64,000 nt of DNA from Acinetobacter sedimenti (GTDB lineage: Bacteria; Pseudomonadota; Gammaproteobacteria; Pseudomonadales; Moraxellaceae). How positions within the stretch are numbered: the first letter of the stretch is position 1; the number at the start of each line of letters is the position of its first letter. Of the stretch, positions 36,171 through 46,657 are shown piece by piece. The notes beneath the pieces were generated by a model. It did not search any database. It saw nothing but the letters and a program-made list of their open reading frames with translations, and was not told the DNA's origin. Location: assembly GCF_022601685.1 (NCBI RefSeq), contig NZ_JAKUML010000002.1, forward strand, positions 1 through 64,000. The letters run 5' to 3'. Position numbers and translations under genes: made by a program.

Positions 36171-37613
36171 TCAAGCGTATAGCCCACCAAAAGATAAGCA
36201 GAATCGCACTTCCTCTTTGGCTTGAATCGGATTTTTAGTTTTTGGAATGATGAGCTTTTCATCATAGATCATACGGCGAATATCATCATCTCGCACGCTT
36301 CCATGTAGGCGTTGCACACTTGGCGCTTCCATTACTTGGTAGACTGCACTCTTGAATAGTTGTCCTTGTCCAAGCTCATCAAAATAATAGATTCGATCTT
36401 GATTTCGCCACAACGTGCCCTTTTGCCAAATATCATATTTCACATCTGCGAGCTTGTGCCATGATACTGGCGGTGTATTTTCAAGCCGATTAAGATTGGT
36501 GGCAAACCAACAGAGCCGTTGCCCTCGCCGACTACGCACGGTCTTTCTTGCTAGACTTAAAAAATAAGTATCCTTGCCATCGCTATACACGTCTGGCGCA
36601 ATTTGGATCAGCTTGGAATTAAACGGATTATCGCCTGCACGCTCAATCTTTTGATTGCGCTTATGATAAAAATAGATGCCTTTTGGTGAGAGAAATAGTG
36701 CATGGTCAGCGTGATCATCACTTGGATTTAACATTTTGTAAGGTGTATTTTTTGCAGGAAATGCCTGATCTTCCAAATAATAATTCTGCGTTTTGGGATC
36801 AAATAGATAATGATCACGAATGCCAAAACGTATCGAAAGTAAATCGGGATTTGATGTTAAATCGAGTAAGCGCTGATCAAAATAAACCTGCTCACCATCA
36901 CTGGAATAGTGCTCACTAACTCGAGGCAAGGAACGCCCATTGGCTCGCTCTGCGATATAGTACAACTCATCTGCATTCGCCTGTGGCATGAGTTGCCCTT
37001 GATAGTAGGTACTCGAACCATTACTGGCGATACCATCTAGCGTGATCTTATATGGGACATTGGTATGATTCAGTTTGACGATCGGATGCCAATATCCTAG
37101 TGGTTTGTCCCCCGCCCCTAAAGTGTATAAAACCTCTTGCCAAACTTCTTGTACTGCACTCAGATTTGGATTTTGCTCAGTCATCGGCGCACAATAATAG
37201 CTGTGCTTACCATCAGTCAGATAGCCCTGAGCTATCACTTTACTGGTTGCAGGATTTAGCTCAGTAATCGTGTGATTGCCACAATACAGATGATTTTTAT
37301 CGACTGCGATATGCCGTGCATTATAGTCATTACCGAGCAGTCGGATTGTCGAAATGTCTGCCTGAGCTAAGGGGTAATAGCCACCGCTTGGCACCGCAAC
37401 AAGCAATTTATCTTGATAAATTTTAAATGCGGAGCGCTCGCCACCAACATCTTGACCATGTTGATCAATCTGATAGCTACTCGGTTCTTGATCGCTTCGA
37501 ATCAACGCCCAAATCATCAACGGTGCAAATAGTACGGTCAGGACCAAAATGACTTGTACCACACGAATTGTCCATAGCCCAGCTTTACTATAAGGTTGAT
37601 TCGGTTGCTTCAT
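36171..37613 (-). CDS. DKNYY-type membrane-anchored protein
   Basis: A 480-residue protein with one N-terminal membrane helix (about 13-34, IRVVQVILVLTVLFAPLMIWAL) and a large presumably periplasmic part. The soluble part is made of repeated short units with tyrosine pairs and Asp-Gly turns, for example LLGNDYNARHIAVDKNHLYCGN, YLTDGKHSYYC, HYSSDGEQVYFD and DVYSDGKDTYFL. This is the pattern of DKNYY-family proteins, whose function is unknown. It is upstream of typA on the same strand with a terminator between. Confidence 0.72.
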   Translation of the reverse strand: MKQPNQPYSKAGLWTIRVVQVILVLTVLFAPLMIWALIRSDQEPSSYQIDQHGQDVGGERSAFKIYQDKLLVAVPSGGYYPLAQADISTIRLLGNDYNARHIAVDKNHLYCGNHTITELNPATSKVIAQGYLTDGKHSYYCAPMTEQNPNLSAVQEVWQEVLYTLGAGDKPLGYWHPIVKLNHTNVPYKITLDGIASNGSSTYYQGQLMPQANADELYYIAERANGRSLPRVSEHYSSDGEQVYFDQRLLDLTSNPDLLSIRFGIRDHYLFDPKTQNYYLEDQAFPAKNTPYKMLNPSDDHADHALFLSPKGIYFYHKRNQKIERAGDNPFNSKLIQIAPDVYSDGKDTYFLSLARKTVRSRRGQRLCWFATNLNRLENTPPVSWHKLADVKYDIWQKGTLWRNQDRIYYFDELGQGQLFKSAVYQVMEAPSVQRLHGSVRDDDIRRMIYDEKLIIPKTKNPIQAKEEVRFCLSFGGLYA

Positions 37614-37650
37614 ATGAATGCTCTACATTTGATCACTCATAAAATATCAT

Positions 37651-37680
37651 AAAAAAACCGACCTCTTTCGAAATCGGCTT
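37651..37680 (-). terminator. intrinsic terminator after typA
   Basis: On the minus strand AGCCGATTTC and GAGGTCGGTT pair partly around CGAAA, followed by T7. It lies about 50 bases past the typA stop codon. Confidence 0.7.
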
Positions 37681-37731
37681 TTGTTGACTCAAGCAAGTAA
37701 AGACTTAGAACATCATTACTTAGCAAATGAA

Positions 37732-39567
37732 TTACTTATCACGGTTACGTTTGCGTTCGTTTTCCGTTAAGAATTTTTTACGGATACGGATCGACTTTGG
37801 CGTTACTTCGACTAGCTCATCATCTTCAATGAATTCAAGCGCTTGCTCAAGTGTATATTCAATCGCAGGTGTCAAAGTCAACGCATCATCTGTACCAGAT
37901 GCACGGACGTTAGTCAGCTGTTTTGCCTTCGTTGGATTCACAACCATATCGTCAGAGCGAGAGTTGATACCCACGATCATGCCTTCATACACTTCAAGCT
38001 GTGGTTTAGCAAATAGACGACCACGATCTTGTAGCGTAAATAGCGCATAACCCAAGCAAGTACCTTGTACCATTGAGATCAATACACCATTTTGACGTTT
38101 TGCAACAGTACCTTGCTTCGCATCACCATAATGAGAGAAGCTTGACGTCATGATCCCTGTACCAGAAGTCATAGTCAAGAACTCTGAACGGAAGCCGATC
38201 AAACCACGAGATGGCACAGTTGCTTCGATACGGATACGACCTTTACCGTCCACTTCCATATTGGTGAGTTCGCCTTTACGGTGACCCATTTGCTCCATGA
38301 CAGAACCTTGATGTTGCTCTTCCACATCAAAAGTCACGTTTTCATATGGCTCTTGTTTAACACCATTTTCTTCTTTCATGATCACTTGCGGACGAGATAC
38401 ACCCATCTCGAAGCCTTCACGGCGCATGTTTTCGATCAATACTGAAAGGTGAAGTTCACCACGACCTGATACTTTGAAACGGTCAGGACTGTCTGTATCT
38501 TCTACACGAAGTGCGACGTTGTGGATCAATTCACGGTCAAGACGTTCACGGATATTACGTGAAGTCACGAATTTACCTTCTTTACCAGCGAACGGCGAAT
38601 TGTTCACTTGGAAAGTCATCGAAACTGTTGGCTCATCTACAGATAGCGGTGGTAATGCTTCAACATTTTTTGGGTCACAGATCGTATCAGAGATATTCAG
38701 TTCATCAATACCAGTGATACATACGATGTCACCTGCAGATGCTTCTTCCACATCAATACGCTCCAAACCGTGATAACCCATGATCTTTAATATACGACCG
38801 TTACGTGTTTTGCCTTCTTTGTCGATCACAGTGACTGGTGTGTTCAACTTCACTGAACCACGTTGGATACGACCAACACCGATGACACCCACGAAGCTGT
38901 TGTAGTCAAGTGATGAAATCTGCATTTGGAATGGACCGTCCACATCGACCGCAGGCGGTTCAACGATGTCAACGATGGTTTGGAATAGTGGTGTCATGTC
39001 GTCTGCAAGCTCATCGGGCGCAGGACCTGCCACACCACGAAGACCTGATGCGTAGACGATTGGGAAGTCTAACTGCTCATCTGATGCACCCAAGTTATCA
39101 AACAAATCAAATACTTGATCGATTACCCAGTCTGGACGTGCACTTGGCTTGTCCACTTTGTTGATGATCACGATTGGCTTCAAACCACGTGCAAAGGCTT
39201 TTTGCGTTACAAAACGAGTTTGAGGCATTGGACCTTCTTGTGAATCAACAAGAAGTAATACGCAGTCTACCATCGACATTACACGTTCCACTTCACCACC
39301 GAAGTCGGCGTGTCCTGGGGTGTCCACGATGTTGATACGATATGTGGTATCAGTACGTTTATCCAACCATGAAATCGCTGTATTCTTTGCAAGAATAGTA
39401 ATACCACGCTCGCTTTCTAGCGCATTTGAATCCATGACACGCTCAATCTCACCTGCACGATCACCGAGAGCACCTGATTGTTGGAGTAGTTTATCAACCA
39501 ATGTTGTTTTACCGTGGTCGACGTGCGCAATGATTGCGATGTTGCGAAGATTTTTAATATCTGACAT
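37732..39567 (-). CDS. typA: ribosome-associated GTPase TypA/BipA
   Basis: TypA (BipA) is a translational GTPase related to EF-G that assists 50S assembly and growth at low temperature or under stress. The 611-residue product has G1 AHVDHGKTTLV, the switch region ESERGITILAKNTAI, G3 DTPGHADFGGEVERV, G4 NKVDKPSARP, and the BipA-specific C-terminal domain (RGLIGFRSEFLTMTSGTGIM, GVNSRSDD-type segment). Length is normal. It is monocistronic and divergent from rsmC. Confidence 0.97.
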   Translation of the reverse strand: MSDIKNLRNIAIIAHVDHGKTTLVDKLLQQSGALGDRAGEIERVMDSNALESERGITILAKNTAISWLDKRTDTTYRINIVDTPGHADFGGEVERVMSMVDCVLLLVDSQEGPMPQTRFVTQKAFARGLKPIVIINKVDKPSARPDWVIDQVFDLFDNLGASDEQLDFPIVYASGLRGVAGPAPDELADDMTPLFQTIVDIVEPPAVDVDGPFQMQISSLDYNSFVGVIGVGRIQRGSVKLNTPVTVIDKEGKTRNGRILKIMGYHGLERIDVEEASAGDIVCITGIDELNISDTICDPKNVEALPPLSVDEPTVSMTFQVNNSPFAGKEGKFVTSRNIRERLDRELIHNVALRVEDTDSPDRFKVSGRGELHLSVLIENMRREGFEMGVSRPQVIMKEENGVKQEPYENVTFDVEEQHQGSVMEQMGHRKGELTNMEVDGKGRIRIEATVPSRGLIGFRSEFLTMTSGTGIMTSSFSHYGDAKQGTVAKRQNGVLISMVQGTCLGYALFTLQDRGRLFAKPQLEVYEGMIVGINSRSDDMVVNPTKAKQLTNVRASGTDDALTLTPAIEYTLEQALEFIEDDELVEVTPKSIRIRKKFLTENERKRNRDK

Positions 39568-39965
39568 GGAAAAATGCTACTAAAAAATTTGAGGACAAAT
39601 TATACAGCAAAAGCCTAACATTGAGTAGTGACAGTTTGACGACAAATCCTCTAAGATTTTTTATTTATTTCTTTTTAAAAATCAAAACACTTCTTAAATT
39701 TTATACAATTCAAGTTATCCGATTACGCAAATTGATTGGATTTTTTATTGCAATCAGATGACAGATTTTATCTAGGTTTAAGCTATTTATCAGGCAAAGC
39801 AATATGATTAACAGCGATCAAACACCCCTGCAAAATAGCCCTTTATCTTTTTTTGTTTGCCTTATTGGTCGAGTCGATTAAAATAGTCGCCTTTTTTGAA
39901 ATTGTTAATTGTTCATTTCAAGGAACTGATTAGCACAACCCAATATTTGCAAATGAGTATCGCCA
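39568..39965. other. typA-rsmC divergent intergenic region
   Basis: About 400 AT-rich bases without a credible reading frame. It must hold promoters for typA (minus) and rsmC (plus); the best + strand candidate is listed separately. I see no RNA gene or repeat here. Confidence 0.6.
39857..39884 (+). promoter_or_regulatory. possible promoter of rsmC
   Basis: TTGCCT and TAAAAT are separated by 16 bases and lie about 80 bases upstream of the rsmC ATG. Read by eye only. Confidence 0.35.
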
Positions 39966-40982
39966 ATGGATGCAAAAAGTGAAGTGATTCTACGCCACGA
40001 CCATTGGCAGGGTCGTATCTTATTGGTCAATCCACCACAAGATCAACTTTTTCAATCATTACAAAATGTCGGTGCGACACAAATATCGGTATGGACGTGG
40101 AATTTTGCAGATCATAGCTTTTTTAACAATCATCTCGAAAGCACTTTTGATGTTCAGCCAAAAGCAGATGATTATGATCAAATCATTATTTTTATCCCCA
40201 AAGCTAAGGCTTTACTCGACTATATTTTGGCGCAATGCATTCGCTTACTCGGCATAGGCAAATCAATTTATCTAGTCGGTGAGAAGAAAGCGGGGATTGA
40301 GCGTAGCGCCAAACAACTACAAAGCTTTGGCAAAACCATCAAACTCGATAGCGCACGACACTGCCAATTATGGCAACTGGTGATTGACAAACTGCCAACT
40401 GAAAAAGCAAGTCATTTAGAAACTTGGATTAAGCGTTATCCAATTTCAATAAATGATGAAACTTTGCAAATTTGCGCCCTACCTGGGGTGTTTAGCCAAG
40501 ACCATCTTGATGTCGGTACAGCACAACTTTTACCTTATCTTAAACACGTCAAATCAGGCTCAGTCTTAGATTTCGGCTGTGGTGCAGGCATCATTTCAGC
40601 CGTTTTAGCAAAACAAGATTCGTCGAGAAAAATGACTGCTGTCGATATTGATGCTTTTGCACTGTGTTCAACCGAGCTCACTTTTGCAGAGAATCAGCTA
40701 AGTGAGCAACTCACGACGCTTGCGATTACCGACATTCAAGACATTTCAGATCAATTCGATGTGGTGGTCAGTAATCCACCGTTTCATCAAGGCATCAAGA
40801 CCAATTATCAAGCCAGCGAAAATCTGTGTAAATTTGCCAAACAACGACTGCGTCCTCAAGGGGAATTGTGGATCGTTGCCAATCGTTTTTTGAATTACCC
40901 TTCCTTGATCGAAGCTCAGTTTGCACAGTGCGTGCAAAAAGCCGACAGTCGGGGATTTAAAGTTTTATATGCTCAAAGCTAA
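39966..40982 (+). CDS. rsmC: 16S rRNA (guanine1207-N2)-methyltransferase RsmC
   Basis: RsmC methylates G1207 in helix 34 of 16S rRNA. The 338-residue protein has the two-domain layout of the family. A degenerate N-terminal methyltransferase-like half (about 1-165) is followed by the catalytic half with the SAM loop [16 protein letters not shown] (about 198-213), acidic AVDIDAFAL and the base-flipping motif [10 protein letters not shown]. It is followed 59 bases later by the lysP-like gene. Confidence 0.93.
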   Translation: MDAKSEVILRHDHWQGRILLVNPPQDQLFQSLQNVGATQISVWTWNFADHSFFNNHLESTFDVQPKADDYDQIIIFIPKAKALLDYILAQCIRLLGIGKSIYLVGEKKAGIERSAKQLQSFGKTIKLDSARHCQLWQLVIDKLPTEKASHLETWIKRYPISINDETLQICALPGVFSQDHLDVGTAQLLPYLKHVKSGSVLDFGCGAGIISAVLAKQDSSRKMTAVDIDAFALCSTELTFAENQLSEQLTTLAITDIQDISDQFDVVVSNPPFHQGIKTNYQASENLCKFAKQRLRPQGELWIVANRFLNYPSLIEAQFAQCVQKADSRGFKVLYAQS

Positions 40983-41041
40983 ACTTTGTATGCGACTGCA
41001 AAGCATTCATGTAAAAAGCACACATGCAAGATGGACTTCAT

Positions 41042-42526
41042 ATGCAAAATGACCAAGCAGTAAACACTGCAACACCGCACCTAAAGCGTAAGCTCAGTGC
41101 GCGCCATCTGAATATGATCGCCATCGGCGGTTCGATCGGTACGGGACTGTTCCTTGCTTCTGGTGCAACGATTGCTACCGCAGGACCGGGTGGTGCATTA
41201 GTCGCTTATGCACTCATTGGGGTGATGATTTACTTCCTGATGACCAGTCTAGGAGAGCTTGCAACACATTATCCAAGCTCAGGCGCATTTTTTACCTATG
41301 GTAGTCGTTATGTCGATCAAGGTTTTGGTTTCGCCCTCGGTTGGAACTACTGGTACAACTGGGCGATCACTGTGGCTTTTGAGTTAGTCGCTGTACAGTT
41401 CATCATGAAATTTTGGTTTCCTGAAATCGAAGGCTTCTACTAGAGTGCGCTGTTTTTAGCGGTGATTTTTGGCATCAATGCGCTGACGGTCAAAGGCTTT
41501 GGAGAAAGTGAATTCTGGTTCTCTATGATCAAAGTAATCGCCATCATTGTATTTATTGCGATTGGTTTATTTACCATTGGCAAAATCATGCTCGATCCGA
41601 TGCAAAGCATCACCCAAAACTGGGTGACAGGCGATGCGCCTTTTGTCGGTGGATTGCAAGCCATGATCGGGATTGCCATGATTGCAGGATTTTCTTTCCA
41701 AGGTACGGAAATGGTCGGTGTGGCAGCAGGTGAATCCAAAGAACCACATAAAACCATTCCTCTAGCGATCAAACAGATTTTTTGGCGAATTTTGCTGTTT
41801 TATACCCTGTGTATTTTCATCATCGGTACATTGGTAGCGTATAACGATCCGATGCTCCTACATGCCGCAAAGACTGAAAATGTGGCTTTATCACCATTCA
41901 CCTTACTGTACGAGAAAGCAGGTTTTGCCTTCGCTGCCAGTGTCATGAATGCGGTAATCTTATCTGCGATCCTCTCTGCGGGTAACTCAGGCATGTATTC
42001 TTCAACACGTATGCTCTATGACATGGCAAGAGAAGGACGTGCACCGAAAGTCTTTGCCAAACTTGATCGTCGTGGCGTACCGATGAAAGCACTTTATGCG
42101 ACGACTGCGGTGGCTGCGCTCTGTTTCCTCACCACATTTATTGGTGAAGAAGCTGTGTTCAATTGGCTGTTAAATACCTCGGGCATGTGTGGCTTTATCG
42201 TGTGGCTCGGCATTGCGATTTCACATTATCGTTTCCGTAAAGGCTATTTGAAACAAGGTCATCAACTCAGTGATCTGGCGTATCGTGCCAAATTCTTCCC
42301 ATTTGCACCGTGGTTTGCATTTATTTTATGTAGTTTGATTATTCTCGGTCAGAATTATCAAGCACTCCTAGGCGGTAAAATCGATTGGCTCGGCTTACTC
42401 TCTACCTATATCAGCATTCCATTATTCTTAGCGATTTGGCTCGGTTATAAATTGAAGTATAAAACCAAGCTGATTCCATACTCGAAGATGGATGTACAAC
42501 CCTTAAAAATTGACGACGACGCGTAA
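41042..42526 (+). pseudogene. LysP-like amino acid permease, interrupted by an in-frame amber codon
   Basis: The reading frame encodes a typical 494-residue APC-superfamily (AAT type) permease of about twelve helices. It has the N-terminal motif LNMIAIGGSIGTGLFLASG, then GEXATXXPSSGAF as GELATHYPSSGAF, and GFSFQGTEMVGVAAGESKEPHKTIP. It most resembles lysine permease LysP, but other cationic or aromatic amino acid carriers are possible. Codon 134 (41441-41443) is TAG, between GFY and SALFLAVIF. Relatives have WSALF here, so a TGG to TAG change is likely. The frame is otherwise intact on both sides. The ATG at 41042 has GGA seven bases upstream. Unless TAG is suppressed, the gene is inactive. 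Confidence 0.85.
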
Positions 42527-42601
42527 TCATCACTCTCGCACAAATGCCATGACCAAATAAGTAATCTCATTACTCAAATCTCATGGCGTTTGAGTGTTTA
42601 A

Positions 42602-44671
42602 TTAAACTTTCTGCAAATCAAACTTCGAATGCGCCAAGTCTTCAATCGGCATTGGCTTGGCAAAATAGTAACCCTGCAACTGATGACAGCCCAGTCGAAT
42701 TAAAATTTCCGCTTGTTGCTCTGTTTCTACACCTTCAGCAGTGACAATCAACCCGAGCTGTGAAGCAAGATTGATAATACTTGCAAGGATAATTTCATCT
42801 TTTTTATTTTCACCATCAAGATGACTGACAAAGACTTTATCAATTTTCAACTCATCGATCGGCAAATCTTTGAGATATGAAAAGCTCGAATAACCCGTAC
42901 CAAAATCATCAATTGCAATCTGCAAACCAATCTGTCTGAGTCGCTCAAATTTTTGTACGCACAGCTTCACATTGCGCATGGCGGTGGTTTCAGTCACTTC
43001 AATGATGAGATACTTGGCATTGATTTGGTATTTTTCTAATAACTCATCCAATACTTCGAACAACTCATCATGCTCAAACTGCGATGCAGAAAAATTTATC
43101 GCAATCGGTACTAACGGAAAGTCTGATGTCTGCCAAAGTTGAATTTGCTTACAAGCTTGCTCAAGTACCCAATGGCCAATGGACACAATCAGACCCGACT
43201 TCTCCGCAAGATCAATAAACTGATATGGTATCAGTAATCCAAGCTTGGGATGTTGCCAACGGATTAACGCTTCCACGCCACAGCATTGCAAATTGGCGTT
43301 GTATTTTGGCTGATAATGTAAAACCAGTTGATCATGTGTGATCGCAGTCGTTAAATCATTGATGAGATTATATTCTTGGCGTACACGCTGTGCTTCCAAG
43401 TTTTCATCAAAATAGTAAAATCCATTACGACCCTGTGCCTTGGCTTGCAACATCGCAAGATTGGCATTCATCACCAGTTCTTTAAAACTATTGCCGTGCT
43501 CAGGAAACATCGCAACCCCGATACTTGCAGACAGTGCAATGGTTTGATCACCAATTCGATAGTTGCGCTTAATCTTAGCATTCACCTGTTTGGCTAAAGC
43601 TTTGGCTTCCTCACCCGTCGCATTGGACACCATCATCACCAACTCATCACTACCAAAGCGTGCCAACCTGACATTACGCCACAAGGTTTGCTTCACCCGT
43701 TTTACCACCTCGATAAAGAGCTGATCTGCCATTTTGTGCCCATAGATTTCATTGATCATCCGAAACCGATCGAGATCAATATACAAAAAGGCAAGTTGCT
43801 GGTTATCAGCACGATGTTGCTGCAATATTTCACCGATACGATTTTCAACAAACAATCGATTTGGCAATTGCGTCAATTGATCGTGGGTATTTAAATTCAC
43901 AATCTCAACATTCAGGCGATCCACATCTTGTTTCTTGAGCGCAATTTGTTTTTCAAACAATGAAAAGCTTGCACCGACAATAATCACCAAAACCAATAAA
44001 AATAGCATCCCCAAGACGAAATAAGCATGATTGGATTGAAATAATTCATACTGCTCCACCTGATCGACACTAACAAAATACACACTTGCCATGCCTGTGT
44101 AATGCATTGCCGCAATACTCAAGCCCATCATCACAGCGACGAAAATTCTCGATGAAATATGGTAAGAAGACGTCGATTTAAAACGATGTGATAAATAAAA
44201 AGTAACCCCTGCGCCGAGAATCGCAATCGCAATAGAAAGCAACACAATCATCGGCTGATAAATCATGGCATGCTGTTCAAAAATCAGTCCAGCCATACCT
44301 GTATAATGCATTGCAGAAATGCCTAACCCCATAAACACTGCACCCAAAATCACACGTGATACAGGAAGGCTAGAGAGCGTATTTAGCCAAAGTGCAAACA
44401 TCGAAACAAAGGCGGCGATGACATAAGACAACGTGGTATAGGTCACATCAAAGCGATAACCATGTGGCAAATGACACGCCAACATACCGACAAAGTGCAT
44501 GAGCCAAATCGCCAAGCCAAAAATCATGCCTGTTGCGATATTGATTGGTACGACGAGATGCGTATTTTTTTTATAATACGATAAATTTTCAACGCTAAAA
44601 GCAGCAAAGCTTACCCCGATCGCCACCGCAATCGACAATAAAACCAGCAAGACATTATAATCAGCATGCAT
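42602..44671 (-). CDS. MHYT-GGDEF-EAL cyclic-di-GMP signalling protein
   Basis: A 689-residue membrane protein that likely degrades c-di-GMP. The N-terminal MHYT domain has seven helices (about 1-240) with the repeats MHFVGM, MHYTGM and MHYTGM, proposed to bind a metal and sense gases or redox state. The GGDEF domain (about 255-415) has GSDEL instead of GGDEF, so cyclase activity may be lost. The EAL domain (about 430-680) looks complete: GVEALIRWQHP, NFSAS, ITETT-like EVTETT, IDDFGTGYSSFSYL and AEGVETEQQ. It is convergent with the broken permease gene. No partner gene is adjacent. Confidence 0.92.
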   Translation of the reverse strand: MHADYNVLLVLLSIAVAIGVSFAAFSVENLSYYKKNTHLVVPINIATGMIFGLAIWLMHFVGMLACHLPHGYRFDVTYTTLSYVIAAFVSMFALWLNTLSSLPVSRVILGAVFMGLGISAMHYTGMAGLIFEQHAMIYQPMIVLLSIAIAILGAGVTFYLSHRFKSTSSYHISSRIFVAVMMGLSIAAMHYTGMASVYFVSVDQVEQYELFQSNHAYFVLGMLFLLVLVIIVGASFSLFEKQIALKKQDVDRLNVEIVNLNTHDQLTQLPNRLFVENRIGEILQQHRADNQQLAFLYIDLDRFRMINEIYGHKMADQLFIEVVKRVKQTLWRNVRLARFGSDELVMMVSNATGEEAKALAKQVNAKIKRNYRIGDQTIALSASIGVAMFPEHGNSFKELVMNANLAMLQAKAQGRNGFYYFDENLEAQRVRQEYNLINDLTTAITHDQLVLHYQPKYNANLQCCGVEALIRWQHPKLGLLIPYQFIDLAEKSGLIVSIGHWVLEQACKQIQLWQTSDFPLVPIAINFSASQFEHDELFEVLDELLEKYQINAKYLIIEVTETTAMRNVKLCVQKFERLRQIGLQIAIDDFGTGYSSFSYLKDLPIDELKIDKVFVSHLDGENKKDEIILASIINLASQLGLIVTAEGVETEQQAEILIRLGCHQLQGYYFAKPMPIEDLAHSKFDLQKV

Positions 44672-44831
44672 GTTGCATTGCTCACATTTTAATTTTAAAA
44701 ACCCCTATATTTTGCGTTATAGCACGATAAAGAGATTCTCTCTAGCCCACTCATTACTTTTTATGACTTTTTAGACTTCAGTTTACAAATTTAGGTCAAT
44801 TTGAGTGATTTCTCGCACACAGCGCTAAAAA

Positions 44832-44853
44832 AGCCCTTGTAAAAACAAGGGCT
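44832..44853 (-). terminator. intrinsic terminator at the end of the ilvINC region
   Basis: AGCCCTTGT and ACAAGGGCT pair around a four-base loop and are followed by T5 on the minus strand. It lies beyond the two ghost tails, so it is the last of three hairpins downstream of ilvC. Confidence 0.88.
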
Positions 44854-44874
44854 CTTGAAAGAGTATACTAAAAC

Positions 44875-44920
44875 TTAGTTCTTTTCTTTGTCTACGATTT
44901 TGTTCGCTTGAATCCAAGGC
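44875..44920 (-). repeat. ilvC 3'-end ghost copy 1 (distal)
   Basis: 46 bases match the last 15 codons and stop of ilvC (45071-45116) with two mismatches. In the ilvC frame both mismatches are synonymous (an Ile and an Ala codon). There is no upstream coding sequence to join it to, so it is a non-coding remnant. Confidence 0.92.
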
Positions 44921-44926
44921 ACGAAA

Positions 44927-44959
44927 AAAAAATGGGAAAGCACTGCTTTCCCATTTTTT
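44927..44959. repeat. perfect 16-bp hairpin B between ghost copies
   Basis: A perfect inverted repeat of 16 bp around a single central base, with A/T-rich flanks so that it resembles a bidirectional terminator. The inner sequence AAAGCA-C-TGCTTT is shared with hairpin A; the outer stem differs. Confidence 0.85.
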
Positions 44960-44977
44960 AAGGCACGTAACGCACCC

Positions 44978-45022
44978 TTAGTTCTTTTCTTTGTCCACGA
45001 TTTTGTTTGCTTGAATCCAAGG
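44978..45022 (-). repeat. ilvC 3'-end ghost copy 2 (proximal)
   Basis: 45 bases match the ilvC 3' end with two mismatches, both synonymous in the ilvC frame (an Ile and a Val codon). The Ile change is shared with ghost copy 1. Same orientation as ilvC and 103 bases from copy 1. Confidence 0.92.
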
Positions 45023-45027
45023 TACGA

Positions 45028-45058
45028 AAGAAAAGTAAAGCACTGCTTTACTTTTCTT
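45028..45058. repeat. perfect 15-bp hairpin A after the ilvC stop
   Basis: A perfect 15-bp inverted repeat around one central base, starting 13 bases past the ilvC stop codon. It probably acts as the ilvC terminator, having T-rich sequence after the stem on the minus strand. It shares the inner core with hairpin B. Confidence 0.85.
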
Positions 45059-45070
45059 AAGGCGCGTAAC

Positions 45071-46099
<1,029 letters not shown>

Positions 46100-46118
46100 C
46101 TAAAATGCTTTTTTTAAA

Positions 46119-46162
46119 ATCTCCCCGAATACGCTTTCAATGCGTTCAACTTCGGGGGGATT
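46119..46162 (-). terminator. hairpin between ilvN and ilvC, possible attenuating terminator
   Basis: On the minus strand ATCCCCCCGAA and TTCGGGGAGAT pair as the arms of a long stem around a roughly 20-base loop, followed by TTTT then A's. It lies four bases after the ilvN stop. It may partially terminate or stabilise the transcript, allowing ilvI/N and ilvC levels to differ. Confidence 0.55.
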
Positions 46163-46165
46163 GAG

Positions 46166-46657
46166 TTAAATACTTAAAACTTTTTCACCACGTGCAATAC
46201 CAGAAACGCCCGAACGCACCACTTCCAAGATGGTATTTTCAGACAATGCGTCGATAAAACCATCGAGCTTATCAGTTGCACCTGCGATTTGAATGACATA
46301 GGTATTCGGCGTCACATCAACGATTTGCGCACGGAAAATATCCGCTGTACGTTTGATCTCGGCACGAGATGCACCTAGTGCACGCACTTTGATCAACATC
46401 AATTCACGCTCGATATGCGCACCATCGGATAGATCAACTACTTTCACCACTTCAACCAATTTGTTGAGTTGCTTGGTGATTTGCTCAATCTTGTGCTCAT
46501 CACCATAAGTCGTCAAAGTCAAACGAGATAAGGTTTCATCATCAGTCGGTGCAACATTTAATGTTTCGATGTTATAACCACGTTGGCTGAACAAACCAAC
46601 TAGACGTGATAGCGCACCTGCCTCATTTTCAATGAGTACGGAAATAATATGTCGCAT
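46166..46657 (-). CDS. ilvN: acetolactate synthase small (regulatory) subunit
   Basis: This is the regulatory subunit of acetolactate synthase; its ACT domain binds valine and mediates feedback inhibition of the large subunit. The 163-residue protein begins RHIISVLIENEAGALSRLVGLFSQRGYNIETL, a classic ACT start, and has the conserved GXXDK segment and a C-terminal domain ending SGISRGEKV-like. The start is the ATG at 46657, which overlaps the ilvI stop by one base (TAATG), implying translational coupling; the longer frame to 46684 lies inside ilvI. The product is of IlvH/IlvN size and pairs with the large subunit next door. Confidence 0.95.
   Translation of the reverse strand: MRHIISVLIENEAGALSRLVGLFSQRGYNIETLNVAPTDDETLSRLTLTTYGDEHKIEQITKQLNKLVEVVKVVDLSDGAHIERELMLIKVRALGASRAEIKRTADIFRAQIVDVTPNTYVIQIAGATDKLDGFIDALSENTILEVVRSGVSGIARGEKVLSI

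Noticed and set aside
40983..41041. Lysine riboswitch upstream of the lysP-like gene
   Set aside because: Only 59 bases separate rsmC and the permease start, too short for an L-box, and no such structure is visible.
44875..45060. Possible CRISPR array or REP array formed by the ilvC-tail repeats and hairpins
   Set aside because: Only three copies, with the repeat clearly derived from ilvC coding sequence, and the spacers are hairpins rather than unique sequences. It is a gene-tail duplication, not CRISPR.
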